A DNA stretch of 32,719 bases from Pleurotus ostreatus/Saccharomyces cerevisiae fusant (lineage: Eukaryota > Opisthokonta), in contig JAMQCK010000266.1 in NCBI GenBank assembly GCA_024196135.1, positions 1-32,719 on the forward strand, read 5' to 3'. Positions 10,492 to 21,019 of the stretch are shown here, in pieces; position 1 is the stretch's first letter; the number at the start of each line of letters is the position of its first letter. The translations under genes and the position numbers were made by a program. The notes under the pieces are model-generated. The model saw nothing but the letters and a program-made list of their open reading frames with translations, was not told the DNA's origin and ran no database searches.

Positions 10492-11211
10492 TCATACGCA
10501 AATCACCGACATAAAGATCAGTAAGCTAGGCAACGCGAGCGAATACGTCCAACTCCACAAACCTGATTCTGCAGCGCCATTAGCCTCAATAGTCTGATAG
10601 GGCTGCAAAGCGCCCGTAAATGATCTCGTCGCGCCACTGGGGAGATTGCCTTCTGGTCCGACGACCACCACACAGCTGCCCTTGCCGTTATCCGGGTCAT
10701 ACGAGCATTCCTCTTGCAATGAAGGATTCGTGAACTTCGCGATATGCCCTGCCCATGTCGTAGACGTCGCATACGCGGGATCGCTCACGAAGAACGTCGA
10801 CGCGCCCTCGACGAAGGTTCCTGGAGGGCGATATGAGCGAGAAATATCTCTCAATAGGGTGCGAGGAATGTCACTCACGCGTCTCCGTCTTTGGCTCGGA
10901 AATGATTGTCATGGTTTGGTCCTTGTCCGTGAAGACATACTCCAGCTTCGAAATTGCGATCTCCTCCACGTAGGTCGTCGCCGCGCTATCAGATGCGGTC
11001 CCAACGGCGGATATCGTCGCAGAGTACTCGCTGACGATGGACGGGTTCATTTCTTCGGTGTGCACCGTGTACAGCGTGACATCCTCGGCAAGAGCTACAC
11101 CCATTATGGGCCATCGGAGATCAACACAAGAATCTATTGCACTCGTGCAGACCACGCACCCACACGCAAGAGCGCTGAAGCCGCGAGGACGAGAGCAACA
11201 GGGGTGAGCAT
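10492..11211 (-). CDS. Predicted GPI-anchored secreted protein (198 aa), unknown function
   Basis: Three exons: 11211-11160, 11094-10879, 10820-10492. The start at 11211 gives a compact signal peptide (MLTPVALVLAASALLRVALA) split by a 65-nt intron; an upstream in-frame start at 11311 would lack this and has poor sequence. The mature part is rich in Thr, Ser and acidic residues (VTLYTVHTEE..., YVEEIAISKLEYVFTD...) and has two cysteines about nine residues apart (ECSYDPDNGKGSC). The C-terminus has the layout of a GPI signal: small residues NGAAESG, a short spacer, then the hydrophobic run LALPSLLIFMSVICV. No known domain recognised. Introns show GT...AG ends and restore one continuous frame. 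Probably a cell-surface protein of Agaricomycetes. Confidence 0.7.
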
Positions 11212-11524
11212 CGTCGTTCGTCGCGCGCAGCGCCAGAGCAGACGACAATGATGATGGCAAGAGCAGAGCTGAAGCGAAGGGCAGCGTTGTCCGGATGTCG
11301 CGAAGAATCATGCTCGTAAACGGTGCCCATCAGAAGACCCACGCAGAAACCACGCCGCTGGGCGCGCCCCGCAGACCAGCTGACCGCGTACGGACCTAAA
11401 GATAGACGTTCAATTCCTCCTCAGCCTAAAGATGGACCGTGCTCTGTTCGACTGAGTATGCATTCATGGTATCTACAAGAAACTGGGTAAAATGTGCAAG
11501 ACAGAGGCGGAAGAGTAGGCAGTA
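11212..11524. other. Intergenic region between two minus-strand genes
   Basis: 313 bp that serve as promoter of the GPI-type protein gene and as 3' flank of the zinc-finger gene. No further structure seen. Confidence 0.5.
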
Positions 11525-12418
11525 TCAAAAGACCCTCAAGTCGACCTTGCGCAGCTGCACCTTGTAGCTGGGCTTTCGACATGTCGGGCAAGAGCCCTTC
11601 TCCGCAACGACTTGTTCGATGCATCTTGCAGGACGTCAGTAATCAAGCCGTCAGGCAGGGCGAGTATTGTACTCACGGTGCGCAGAATAAGTGACCGCAG
11701 TGCGTGGCGACGACTGACCTGGGCGTCGACAAGCATATCGGACAGCGCTGCTTGAGTACGGGGACCTTCGCTTTGGTGGTGTACTTCTTCTGCAGCTGTA
11801 AATGTATCGTTAGTCAAGAGAAAACAGTGACTCGAGCGGAGGAAGGACGTACAATGACAGTAGCAGCGTCCAGACGGCCTTCAGAAAACGATTTAGCGTC
11901 AGAAGGTAGTTGAGCGTCTTCCTCCTTGCCCGCCATTTGCTCGTCTTCGAGCCTGCCGAGCTTGTCTTCCCAGTCGGGGGCGCTCATGTCGACGTTGCTA
12001 ACGTCATATGCAGGACTTTGGTCGTCGTAGCCGTTGCGCTTAAGGTGGCACCGCGAGTGGTTGTTGTGCTACGAGCGGCGTAAGTACGCGGATTACTGAG
12101 GCAAAGAGACGAGGCACATACCCAGCGCAGACCAGACGGAGTGTCGAAATGCTTCTCGCAGTGGACGCAGAAGAGGTGCTTCTTCGATGCGGCGAAGTGC
12201 TAGGGGGCCTAGTCAGCATAGTCGAGGGAAGAAGGGTCTGTAAGACGTACCTTCCGCATCGCATGGTTATTCAAGAACCGCCGATCGCATGTGCTGCAGT
12301 AAGGGTGGTCGGTAGAATGCTCGACGTGCTGGCGGAGGAGTTGCTTCGAGTGAAAGAGTTTATCGCAGAGCGTACAGTAGGCATCCTCGTAGGTGGGCAG
12401 CTCGCAGTGAGAGTGCAT
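11525..12418 (-). CDS. C2H2 zinc-finger plus C-terminal RING-finger protein
   Basis: Likely E3 ubiquitin ligase or zinc-binding adaptor. Five exons: 12418-12251, 12199-12122, 12068-11853, 11795-11677, 11624-11525, giving 226 residues. The N-terminal third holds three C2H2-like units: C15/C18 with H31 and H34/H38; C41/C44 with H57 and H64; C67/C70 with H83 and H86/H90. An acidic linker rich in Asp and Glu follows (about 95-150). The C-terminal quarter is a complete C3HC4 RING: C172, C175, C187, H189, C192, C195, C206 and C209, written as CPIC...HCGHLFCAPC...CPTC. The two exon junctions inside the zinc fingers are phase 0, and the intron before the last exon interrupts the RING. Whether the C2H2 units bind RNA, DNA or protein cannot be told. 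Localisation unknown; no signal peptide. Confidence 0.85.
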
Positions 12419-14312
12419 GTTGCCGAGTGTTGATTGGGTGAGCGCGAGTGTAGTTGGGTTAAGTAAAGCGCGACGAGGAGCTGTGCTTGACGGGAGGTTG
12501 ATGTTGGTAGACGAGTGCTGTCAAGTGGTGGTTGGTAGTCAAGGAGCTGGTCAGCGCAAGTTCACGGCTTATATAGTCGAGCTTAGGGGCGATGCGAGAC
12601 TCAAGCTTTGTCTAAGTCAGTCGTTTCGTAGCAACGTTCCATGTCTGAGTCTCGTTCTATATGACGACCCTCCGGCGACTTGTAAGAGATCCACGGCGTA
12701 GAACGAGCTTGAGGATGAAAGGCATACACAAGTATGTCAGCGGCAGAGACTGATGAGGAGGACAGTCGTATACTCAGCATGGCGAAGCGAAGGCGTTTGA
12801 GAGCAAGTTCGCCGCGAGGCTGCTGCCGCCACCGGTAGTCCCCGAGAAGTCTCACAGTCACGTGAAAACAGTGTTCGACTCAGTATTCCGGTAACCTGCG
12901 TCGATGGCAACAGTGCGTATGACGACCATAACATCTTGAAGCAGAAATCTCTACCCTCAGTTCTTCTGATTAATGTAGCACCTGTAACTGCAAACGCATG
13001 AGCGCGGTGAAGGGCGTCTTGGCCACGCGCTGGCTTCGGCAGAGTTCCGGTCCGGCCTAATTGAGCGATTCGTTCTCTGTTCCCACCTTCATCACTGTCG
13101 TCGTGATAATCCTGCTAAGTTCTTCCTGCGCCTTCACGAAGAAGTCAACCCTTTGGATCCACCTTCTGTCAGTGTAGCAGCTTTTGCAGGAGGCTGCTGC
13201 TCTGCAGCTGTCAAGTTTCGGGCTCACGACGTGGATCTTCACCCTCAAGCTTGGCAGCTCTAGCTCTCAGCGTGCTTGCAGCATGGTAACCTATCCCGCG
13301 AAAGTCCTCCGTCTCTGCGCTACAAGAAACTGGTCCAAATGACTATACGGGGACCAAGCCTTCGGGCATTCATGTCGAGCTGTAAATGAAGACCCGTGGT
13401 CATAACGTGCGTGGCATCTGTACGTCGTACCTAGACTATCGCTGACGATATCGCGGTCTACTGCAGAGGAGCTTGCGGATCCTACGCCCAGGCATACCTC
13501 AAGGCTCCACTAGCAGCCCTTAGCACGCTCTCGACACGGACAAATATCCGGTTCTTCCCCACTCTGGAGGTCGCCTCGCACGCTATGACTGCACGCTGAG
13601 CTTCATTCTAATTGTTTCAAATTCCGCTTCTGTCTCTGTGGGTCCACGTCTGTATTCTACTGCTCGCTGACTTGGAATACCTCGAGTCCGCCACCCACAG
13701 TTATGTCGGTGGATCGCGTCAGTAGACGTTCTCGTGGCTTGCGGAGTGGGGACTCGCAGCACCACCAGGTCGACCCTGCAAGCGAACAAGCTCGCAGCCT
13801 ATGAAGGGCGAAGTACGGTCTCGTACGGCGCTCAGCGAAAGAAGTGTCGCGAAAAATGAATTTCGCGCCGCCCCCACGAGCTGTGGCGTTTGTCGGGGTT
13901 TGTACCTTCCAGTTATGGGCTCCGGCTTCATATAGATGCGGGACTCTTTGAGAACAATGCATCGCATCGTCAGCGGCACAACAAGCGCTGGCAGGCGCTT
14001 GCCACAACAGGGGAACAACACTGACTTGCATTGACTCAAAGAACCCCCTTGATTGCTTTTATGCCCAAATTAGGTAGAAATAAGACCCTTAACAAGGTGA
14101 TCAGCGGATAAATAATAGTTACCAAACGCGACGCGTGATGAAATGCAATCCGGGGTTGAGAACATGAGGCGCGTCGGGGCGCGCAAATAAAGAAGTATTA
14201 AGTCCGCGCGGGGCATGACGCGTCGAGAACAACTCTTGTCCTCTACCACCATCGCCACGAACGCTAGACTCTCCTTGCTTGCCCCCTCATCGTCGACAAC
14301 GACGAGCAAGCC
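12419..14312. other. Gene-poor 1.9-kb intergenic region
   Basis: The region contains the divergent promoters of the zinc-finger gene (left) and the BCS1-like gene (right). Short open frames on both strands (for example minus 12861-12601, 13248-13057 and 14031-13657) lack domains, signal peptides and splice-consistent continuation. I see no tRNA-like B box, transposase motif or terminal repeat. AT content rises at 14040-14210, just before the BCS1-like gene. Confidence 0.5.
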
Positions 14313-17300
14313 ATGGACAACCTTCGTTCGCTCGTCCAGCCGCTGGGCCTCGAGCTCATGGTCCTTGGCGGCGCTGCGCAGACCGCGAAGCGCATGACGA
14401 CGAAGGCGTGGACGTCTTTCATCAACTGTGAGTGCCCTCCCCTGCGCCCTGTCGCGTCGCTGACGGTGTCTCCTTCAATTCCCCCGACGACAGCGTTCTT
14501 CCTCACCGCGCACTTCCATGAGACTGACATGCCGTATGCATGGCTCATGTTGTGGCTCTCAAAGCAGCCTGAATGGGGGCGCACGCGCGAGTGCGAGGGC
14601 GTCACTATGCGCGACCGCACCGCCGGCGAAGACGACGCGCTCTCCCTCAAGGTCGTGTTCCAGCCGACGTTCGAGTCGCAGCTCACGATATACTTCCGCG
14701 GACATGGGCTCCGCGTGTGGCGCTGGAAGAAGGACAGCACCGACGAGGAGGTGCTCAGCGTCAGGTGCGTGTCCATCTCCGACCTCCATTCTCCGTGCTA
14801 ACGCCATTCCAGCGTCGTCGCGCGCTCTAGCGACGTCCTCAAGACCCTGGTCCGCACAGCCAAGAAAGAGTACGAGGCGTCCCTCGAGCACAGCATCTCC
14901 CTCTTCATCCCCGCCCCACCATCGCCCTTCGGCTACTACTCCTCCCGTCACTACAGCCGCTCCTCATCCTATTACGGGGGCGGCGGAGGCTACAGCAGCA
15001 GTGGGCGTCACGGGGGAGGGGGATATGGCGGCCATGATGGACGTGACGATGAATTCCCCGGGTCCAGCCGTCGTGGACGCGGCGGCGGCGTTCGCAACAG
15101 CGCCAACGACTGGACACTCGACCGCACGCGCCCGAAGCGACCGCTCCGGACCGTGGTCTTGGAACGCGGGATCAAGGAAAGCATAGTCGACGATGTCGGC
15201 GACTTCCTCGCCAGCGAGAAGGTGCGTTCATCTCCTCACCCCTCTTACTCGGCGGCCGTAAGGCGTTCTCCGTTCCCCTCTCTTCCCGTCCCCTACTTTG
15301 GTGGGCCGGTTGTGTCCGCTGAGGTGACAGGTATCCATCCATTGACGGCAACCACTGCGTTGTATTCTTTGATGATATTCTCCCGCGCGTCGGGTCCGCC
15401 TGATTAGCGCCTGCCCACTTGGTCACTTCTTTCCTCTCACGCGTACCCATCGATCACTATGACGCCCCCTGCTGACCTCCAATGAGCCTCCCACATGCTC
15501 CGAACGATGGTCACTCGATGCTAATCACAATTACAGTGGTACGGCGACCGTGGAATTCCCTTCCGCCGAGGATACCTGCTTCATGGCCCGCCAGGAAACG
15601 GTAAGTGACTATTTGATCCTCCCTCGACGGCTGACTGACTAGTATGGCAGGCAAGTCGTCCTTGATTTACGCCCTCGCATCACACTATGCGCTTGACGTG
15701 TACACCATATCGCTCTCCGCACCGGGTATGACCGACGAGTCTCTGGGAGCTCTGATTGGTGGCGTTCCATCAAGGTCAGCACCTTCGAACGTTTGTTGAT
15801 CTTGCTTCTCATCCCTAGTAGATGTATTCTATTGCTCAAGGACCTCGATACCGCACTCGCGCCGCCCAAGCCACCACCAGAAAAGGACGACGAGAGCGAG
15901 GAGGAGGACAAGAAGAACGGTGACCCGAATAACAACTCGAATAACGGGTCGAACTCCAACAGTCCCAATCCGCCCGAGCCGTACTTCGACCCGTACGGCG
16001 GTTCATCTGGGTGAGTATACGAGGACTTACCGGATCTTACCTACTTACTGACCTATGATCGTAGTCACCGTAGCAGTCGCAGGCGACGCAGAAAAGCCGG
16101 CGATGCCGACCCGATGGCGAACACCCTCAGTCTCAGCGGCTTGCTGAATGCCCTGGATGGTGTGGCTGCCAGCGAGGGGCGCTTACTGTTCGCGTGAGTC
16201 ATCCTTCTTCATCACGACTCGAACGGTGTCCGACACTGTTCGACACCCGCTCTCCCGCTCCCATCCTGATCGTCTCGATGACTGACCGGTACGCAGAACA
16301 ACGCAACATGTACATACGCTGGACCCCGCGCTTGCGCGCCCCGGACGCATGGACGTCTGGGTAGAGTTCAAGAACGCGTCTCGGCCGCAAGCGGCTGACT
16401 TCTTCCGCGCCTTTTTCGTGTCGAAGGAGGACGCAGATGCGCGCCGGTTGCAGGAGGAAGCTGCGCGGGCAGCGAACGATCCCGACCGTATAGAGCTTGA
16501 TGGTCGGAGACGGAGGACCAATGGCCAGGGTACCTTGTCCGACGAGGAGTATGACATCGACAGGCATGTTATCGCCGAGCCCATGTCGTCGCAGCCGTCC
16601 CATGCGACTGCGCGGAGACGGACACAGTCGCTGCAGACCGACGGTCGCCGCAACTCTTGGGTACCTAGCGTCTCGCGACTCGGTTCATGGTTCGGTGCAC
16701 CGCCATCAACGTCGGCGGACGACGACGACTCGCACCCGCCGACGCCTATTCGCATAGACGGCGGCCATCTTGGCAGCCCGGGCGACCTTGGCTCCTTCAA
16801 CGCTGCCAAGCTTGAAGCGCAGCTGCGCGAGCTCGAGAACCGTCCTCGTCCTACGATGTGCACCTTGACACCTCCCGCATCACCTCAACGGCGGCCTCCA
16901 GACCTTCCGCACCCGCAACCAGCTCGTTCGGAATCGCCGCCTCCCATCGTCGAGACGAAAGAGGAGGACCTACCTCCCAGCGATGTTCGCAACCTCTGGG
17001 CACCGACAACGTTGCCCTTGGCGGAGCTCGACAGGCTTGCGGAGATCTTCGCTGCGCAACTGCCTGAATACGAGTTCTCCGTAGCAGACCTGCAGGGCTG
17101 TGCGTCCTGTTGGTCCTTCCATGCACAATCTTACTGATGATGTCTTCACAGATCTGCTACGTCACAAATCGCAGCCGCAGCGCGCTGCGCGGGGACTAAC
17201 CGAGTGGGTGCAGGAAGAGCGTGCTCGGCGCGAACGCGAGCGCCTCGAGAAGGAGCGCAAGGAGCGCGAGGCTGCCGAGAAGAAGGCCGAAGCGCGTCGG

Positions 17301-17651
17301 AAGCGACGCGAGAAGCGCGAGCGCGAGGCGCGCAAGCTCGCAGACAAGGAGGCAGCGGAGGACGAGGCCGAGGAAGCGCGCGCACGGCGCGCAGGCCAGG
17401 CAGGAGGTGAGGCGCCAGTCGCGCCAGCGCACGCGCAGCCGCCACCCGCATTGTTGTCGCCCCAGCTCACGCAGACCAACCAGGCGAGTCTGCCGGTGCT
17501 GGCGTGGCCGTGGCCGCCAGATGAGAGCGGCGGATGGGGGACGTGGTACCCCGATGAGCAGCAGGCTGATGCGGGTGCGTCTTGGGTCATGCCCAGTTGT
17601 TTGTCCCAGGAACAGATGTCCGTGGATGAGACAAGTAGTGACGAAGAGTGA
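14313..17651 (+). CDS. BCS1-like mitochondrial AAA ATPase
   Basis: BCS1 family members are inner-membrane AAA ATPases; yeast Bcs1 inserts the Rieske protein into complex III. Nine exons: 14313-14427, 14494-14764, 14813-15221, 15537-15600, 15651-15774, 15822-16010, 16065-16193, 16297-17099, 17152-17651, giving 867 residues against about 450 for yeast Bcs1. The BCS1 N domain spans about 1-250 (PLGLELMVLGGAAQTAKR, FFLTAHFHE, RGHGLRVWRW). WYGDRGIPFRRGYLLHGPPG leads into Walker A GPPGNGKS (282-289). The Walker B stretch is LLLKDLD (331-337), with Lys where BCS1 proteins usually have Glu. TTQHVHTLDPALARPGRMD (435-453) is the sensor/arginine-finger region. Extra length comes from a Gly/Ser/Tyr-rich insert (about 185-235), an acidic and Asn-rich insert after Walker B (about 340-405), and a long C-terminal extension with a Glu/Arg-rich coiled coil (about 712-780). 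Such expanded paralogues may not be the complex III chaperone itself. Confidence 0.93.
15222..15536 (+). other. Unusually long (315-nt) intron in the BCS1-like gene
   Basis: The flanking exons join as SEKWYGDRGIP, so no exon is missing. The intron is about six times the local norm. It contains a TTGATGA (15369-15375) and a CTGA (15472-15475), the order of boxes C and D of a snoRNA, but no clear terminal stem was found. Confidence 0.6.
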
Positions 17652-18552
17652 GCAGGTGCGGACGCGAGCGAACATGGCGCGGTGGTCCCCGACGGCCCTT
17701 CGACGGACGTTGATCGAGCTGACGGGGTGTGCACGGTGGAGGCGACGTCGCCGTCTGCGGCTCCGGCTGTGGATGATGATGTTCCTTCACCTACCCTGCC
17801 AGCATCTCCCACAGAGGACCCTTGTCTCCCCGATATTCCTGCGACTTGCACAACCCTTTCTCGCCGTCATCCTCATTCCTCCCTCACCCTCAACACCTAC
17901 TTCCTCCTTCCTCGTTATTTGCTCGCCCTCATCTATTTGCTCCTCTCGGGGCTGGTGCGAGGTTTCTGATCTATTCTATCCTCCTTCCGCCATCCCTCTA
18001 TCTACCTGTCATATATTCGCCTCATATCTTTTATGTATCATCGTTATATGCCGTCGTATCGACGTGCTTGGGACATATTTGCTTCATATTATTGTACATA
18101 TATCTGGCACTATTATCATCTGTTTGTGGGCGCGACTCCTCTTGTTTGTTTTCTCGCGGGAGACAACTTGTTTCTGCCTGAGTCGGGCACTTCGGGTTGA
18201 TGTTGACATACGCAGCATACACGCATATTAGATAGGAGGACGGACTTGCAGTATAACAGAGACGATTTCTGGTACTGACTGCGGTTGCAGCCTGAAGCAT
18301 GGCAAATGAGAATATACACCAAATTGGGGATGAGTCATCCAAAGAACAATGACGCCGGCCCGGCCAGCAAGCCGGATTGCCTCTTTTGTCTTCAACAATC
18401 ACGGTCTCGTGGCGCCATAAACGTGAGTACTCCCCTCGGCGCCTATACGAGCATACAAACGAAGGATTGTAAAGGACCGCGTACTTGGCCTCCCTTCGGG
18501 CCTGACCTCGTAAAGAACCTGCGCAAACCTTTGAACCCAGAAGGATACAAAC
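17652..18552. other. Intergenic region with a pyrimidine-rich stretch
   Basis: Positions 17800-18130 are strongly C/T-rich on the plus strand and keep frames open by chance. They probably include the 3' UTR of the BCS1-like gene. The rest is the upstream region of the BCL7-like gene. A long minus-strand frame (18744-18031) overlaps that gene and looks spurious. Confidence 0.5.
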
Positions 18553-19721
18553 ATGTCGACACGAAGACGCGTCGGCGTGCCCAGCGCTGCCACAACCGAA
18601 GCGGCGCGCAGACAACTCATGCAACGCGTACAAGTGACATGGGAAAAGAAACTGATGCCTGTTGAGGGGTCTTCCCTCAAGGCCTACAAGTGGATTCAAA
18701 TCAATCAACCACCGGTAAGTCCTTCTTGTTCGGTTTGCCACCATGCACCACTTCGACTACCTATTCCTCTTATTCCTGCCTCTATTACCCTCCCCGTTGC
18801 GTATCACCTGCTTGTGTTATCATATCCATACATCCTGTTCACCATCCGACCTCGCTATACTCTCCGTACTGACACCTTACACAGCAATTCAGCGACGACG
18901 AAGACGATGTCGACGAGCCCCTCGCGCCCCTCCCCGACGAGCCCGACGAGGACGAGCCTGAGATTGTCACCACTGCACCCTCCGCATCCGAATCGCGCGC
19001 TGAGACCGCGCCGCCGCAGCCTGCACCCGCAGCTTCAGCCAACGCCGGCAGCGACGCGCAACCCACGCCCTCTGCGGACGCGCCGACCGCAGCTGAAGCA
19101 GCAGAGACGAGCGCAATGCCGCCACCGCCGGTGCCCGAGGAGGCGAAGGGGGCCACAGAAGGTGGTGCGGGTAGTGAAGCTATCGCCGGTGGGCAGACTC
19201 AACCTGGCGAACTTGATCTGAGCGGTCTTGGCCCAGACGGCCTCCAGCTCGAGGGCACGCACGACCTGAGCCAGATGACGCCCGCGGACGGGCTCATGGC
19301 TGGCGACGGCGGCGAAGGGGGCGACTTTACGATGGGCGACGCGGGCTTTGCGGCCCATGGGGCGCCTGAGGGGTTCAACACCGAAGGCTTCGACGCGACG
19401 GCTGCAGGGGATTTCGGCGCCGAGGGAGGCGATTTCTCCGCGCAAAGTGGCGACTTCGGCACTGCTGGTGGCGATGACTTCACCGGGGGCGCGGGCGGGA
19501 TGCTGGGTGGTGATGATAGCATGATGGGCGGTGGAGGATTGGATGGAGGTGACACCAATATGCTCGGTGCAGGCGACTTCTCAGCGATGGGGGATGCAAG
19601 CATGGAGGGACTGGGGGATACGGGCATGGAGGAGTTCATTGGGGCTGGGCCCGAGGACGGACAGATGGAGCTGGGGGAGTTCCAACTTCCCGAGTCGCAC
19701 GGGGAGGGTCAGCCGCAGTGA
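18553..19721 (+). CDS. BCL7 N-terminal-domain-like protein with Gly/Asp/Met-rich tail
   Basis: Two exons, 18553-18714 and 18885-19721, give 332 residues; the 170-nt intron has GTAAGT...ACAG ends. The N-terminus matches the BCL7 signature: a basic helix followed by WEKK (30-33), a short loop, then SLKAYKWIQI (41-50). In animals, BCL7A/B/C carry WEKK...SL..KWVPV and are subunits of SWI/SNF (BAF) remodelling complexes that contact the nucleosome acidic patch. A nuclear chromatin role is therefore likely, though the assignment rests on about 25 residues. The middle is acidic, then Ala/Pro/Glu-rich. The C-terminal 150 residues repeat GDF, GGDF, GGDD and GMEG-like units with many Met and no Lys or Arg: an acidic low-complexity tail. 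The start has no in-frame competitor close upstream. Confidence 0.75.
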
Positions 19722-20105
19722 GGGGGTCAAGTTAGACAGTCGTATGGCTCTCGGGCGTTCTTGCACTTCCAAAAAAGTTTAGTCTTCATCAAGAAGCTTC
19801 GGACCTCAAGCTTGTTGAGCAATCTCAGTAGGTTGGATTGCCCAGACATAAGTTAGCAACTGTATAATACACATAGAGGACTAGCTGGATCGAGAGACAG
19901 ATAGCTGTACTCCCAGAACAGCAGTCACAAGCAGTAAACTGGAACAAGGAGCTAAGGAGCGACATAGGCGATGTGCGCCGTTGGACGAATGCTAAACAAT
20001 ACACGTCCGTTTGAGTGGCTAAATGTGAGTTTGAGGGTGGGTCGGGGACCGTTGCCTGCGGACCGTTGGGAGATGGGGGATGAGGAATGGGGACAAGAGG
20101 TAAGT
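19722..20105. other. Convergent intergenic region
   Basis: 384 bp between the 3' ends of the BCL7-like gene and the His-rich protein gene. It should hold both 3' UTRs. No hairpin or gene identified. Confidence 0.5.
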
Positions 20106-21019
20106 CTACTTCTTCTCCTCAGGGGCAACCTTCGCATCGTAGTCGATCTTTTCTTCCACGAGCGTGTAGTTAGGAGGGGGGACGGCGATGTTCTCAGCGT
20201 CCTCGATCTGCTCGCAGACGATCTGATATTCCTCCTCTTCGCTCTCCCCACGGACGGTACGGTAGCCGACAACAGCGAGGACCCAGAGCATCCGCAGCAA
20301 AACGCCGATACCGCAGCCTATGAATAGGAATGTGTGTGAGCAAGATAGAAAGACAAGATCACGCATGATGACGCACCAAGAACAAAGGCGACGGCACGAC
20401 CCTCCCAAGGACCGAGGGTCATGAGCGCGAAGTGAACGCGGCGGAGGAAGGACGGCTCGTGGTGGTGGAAGTGGATGCGGTGGTGGTGATGGTGGTGCGG
20501 GCCCGGGGGCATCCGCACCTCGCCGCCATCCGCGGTCTTGCCATCCACGTCCATGATGCGCATCTCCGGGCCATCTTGGTCATGGCCGTGGTGGGGACGC
20601 TGCTCGGCGCGGTGGGGCCCGTCGTGGTGGTGGCGGTGGTGCTCGGGCTGCTGCATCTCGATGAGCGGCATGCCGAGCGCCTGGCGGAAGGCGTTCGAAA
20701 TCTCGATCGCCTTCTGGTTGAGGCGACCGCGGCCGCGGCCGTGGCAGGGGCGGCCAGAGTGCTCGGCGCTCATCTCGCTGTGCATGACAGCGAAGTCAGG
20801 CATGAGCATCGCGGCGTGCTCAGCGGCGGGCCTGCCCACGCGGATGTGCTGGGACACGTCCGCGGGGCCGTTGGAGACGACGACAACGCGGAGGGGGCTT
20901 GCGCCGGCTTGCTGGACTGCTCGATCGGATGTCAGTCAGTAAGGGTGTGCGGATGACGGGAGCTGCGACGCACGAAGGGCAGCACCGGCGACGAGGGTCG
21001 ACAGAATCGACAGCTTCAT
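20106..21019 (-). CDS. His-rich single-pass membrane protein (265 aa), unknown function
   Basis: Three exons: 21019-20974, 20916-20377, 20317-20106. Residues 1-22 form a signal peptide (MKLSILSTLVAGAALL...). The lumenal or extracellular part is short on hydrophobics and very rich in His, with clusters such as HHRHHHDGPH, RPHHGHDQ, PHHHHHHRIHFHHH. One strong transmembrane helix follows at about 187-212 (AVAFVLGCGIGVLLRMLWVL), and the intron before the last exon cuts through it. The short cytosolic tail is acidic and ends EEKK. The last residues, KK at -1/-2, do not form a classical KKXX signal. The His clusters suggest binding of Zn, Cu or Ni, but this is inference and no known transporter domain is present. 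Confidence 0.75.

Noticed and set aside
16183..16863. Minus-strand 226-residue frame
   Set aside because: Antisense shadow of the large eighth exon of the BCS1-like gene.
17221..18231. Plus-strand 336-residue frame
   Set aside because: It overlaps the last exon of the BCS1-like gene in another frame and then runs into a pyrimidine-rich region; composition is Arg/Ser/Leu-skewed.
18031..18744. Minus-strand 237-residue frame
   Set aside because: It is antisense to the first exon of the BCL7-like gene and has no domain or signal.
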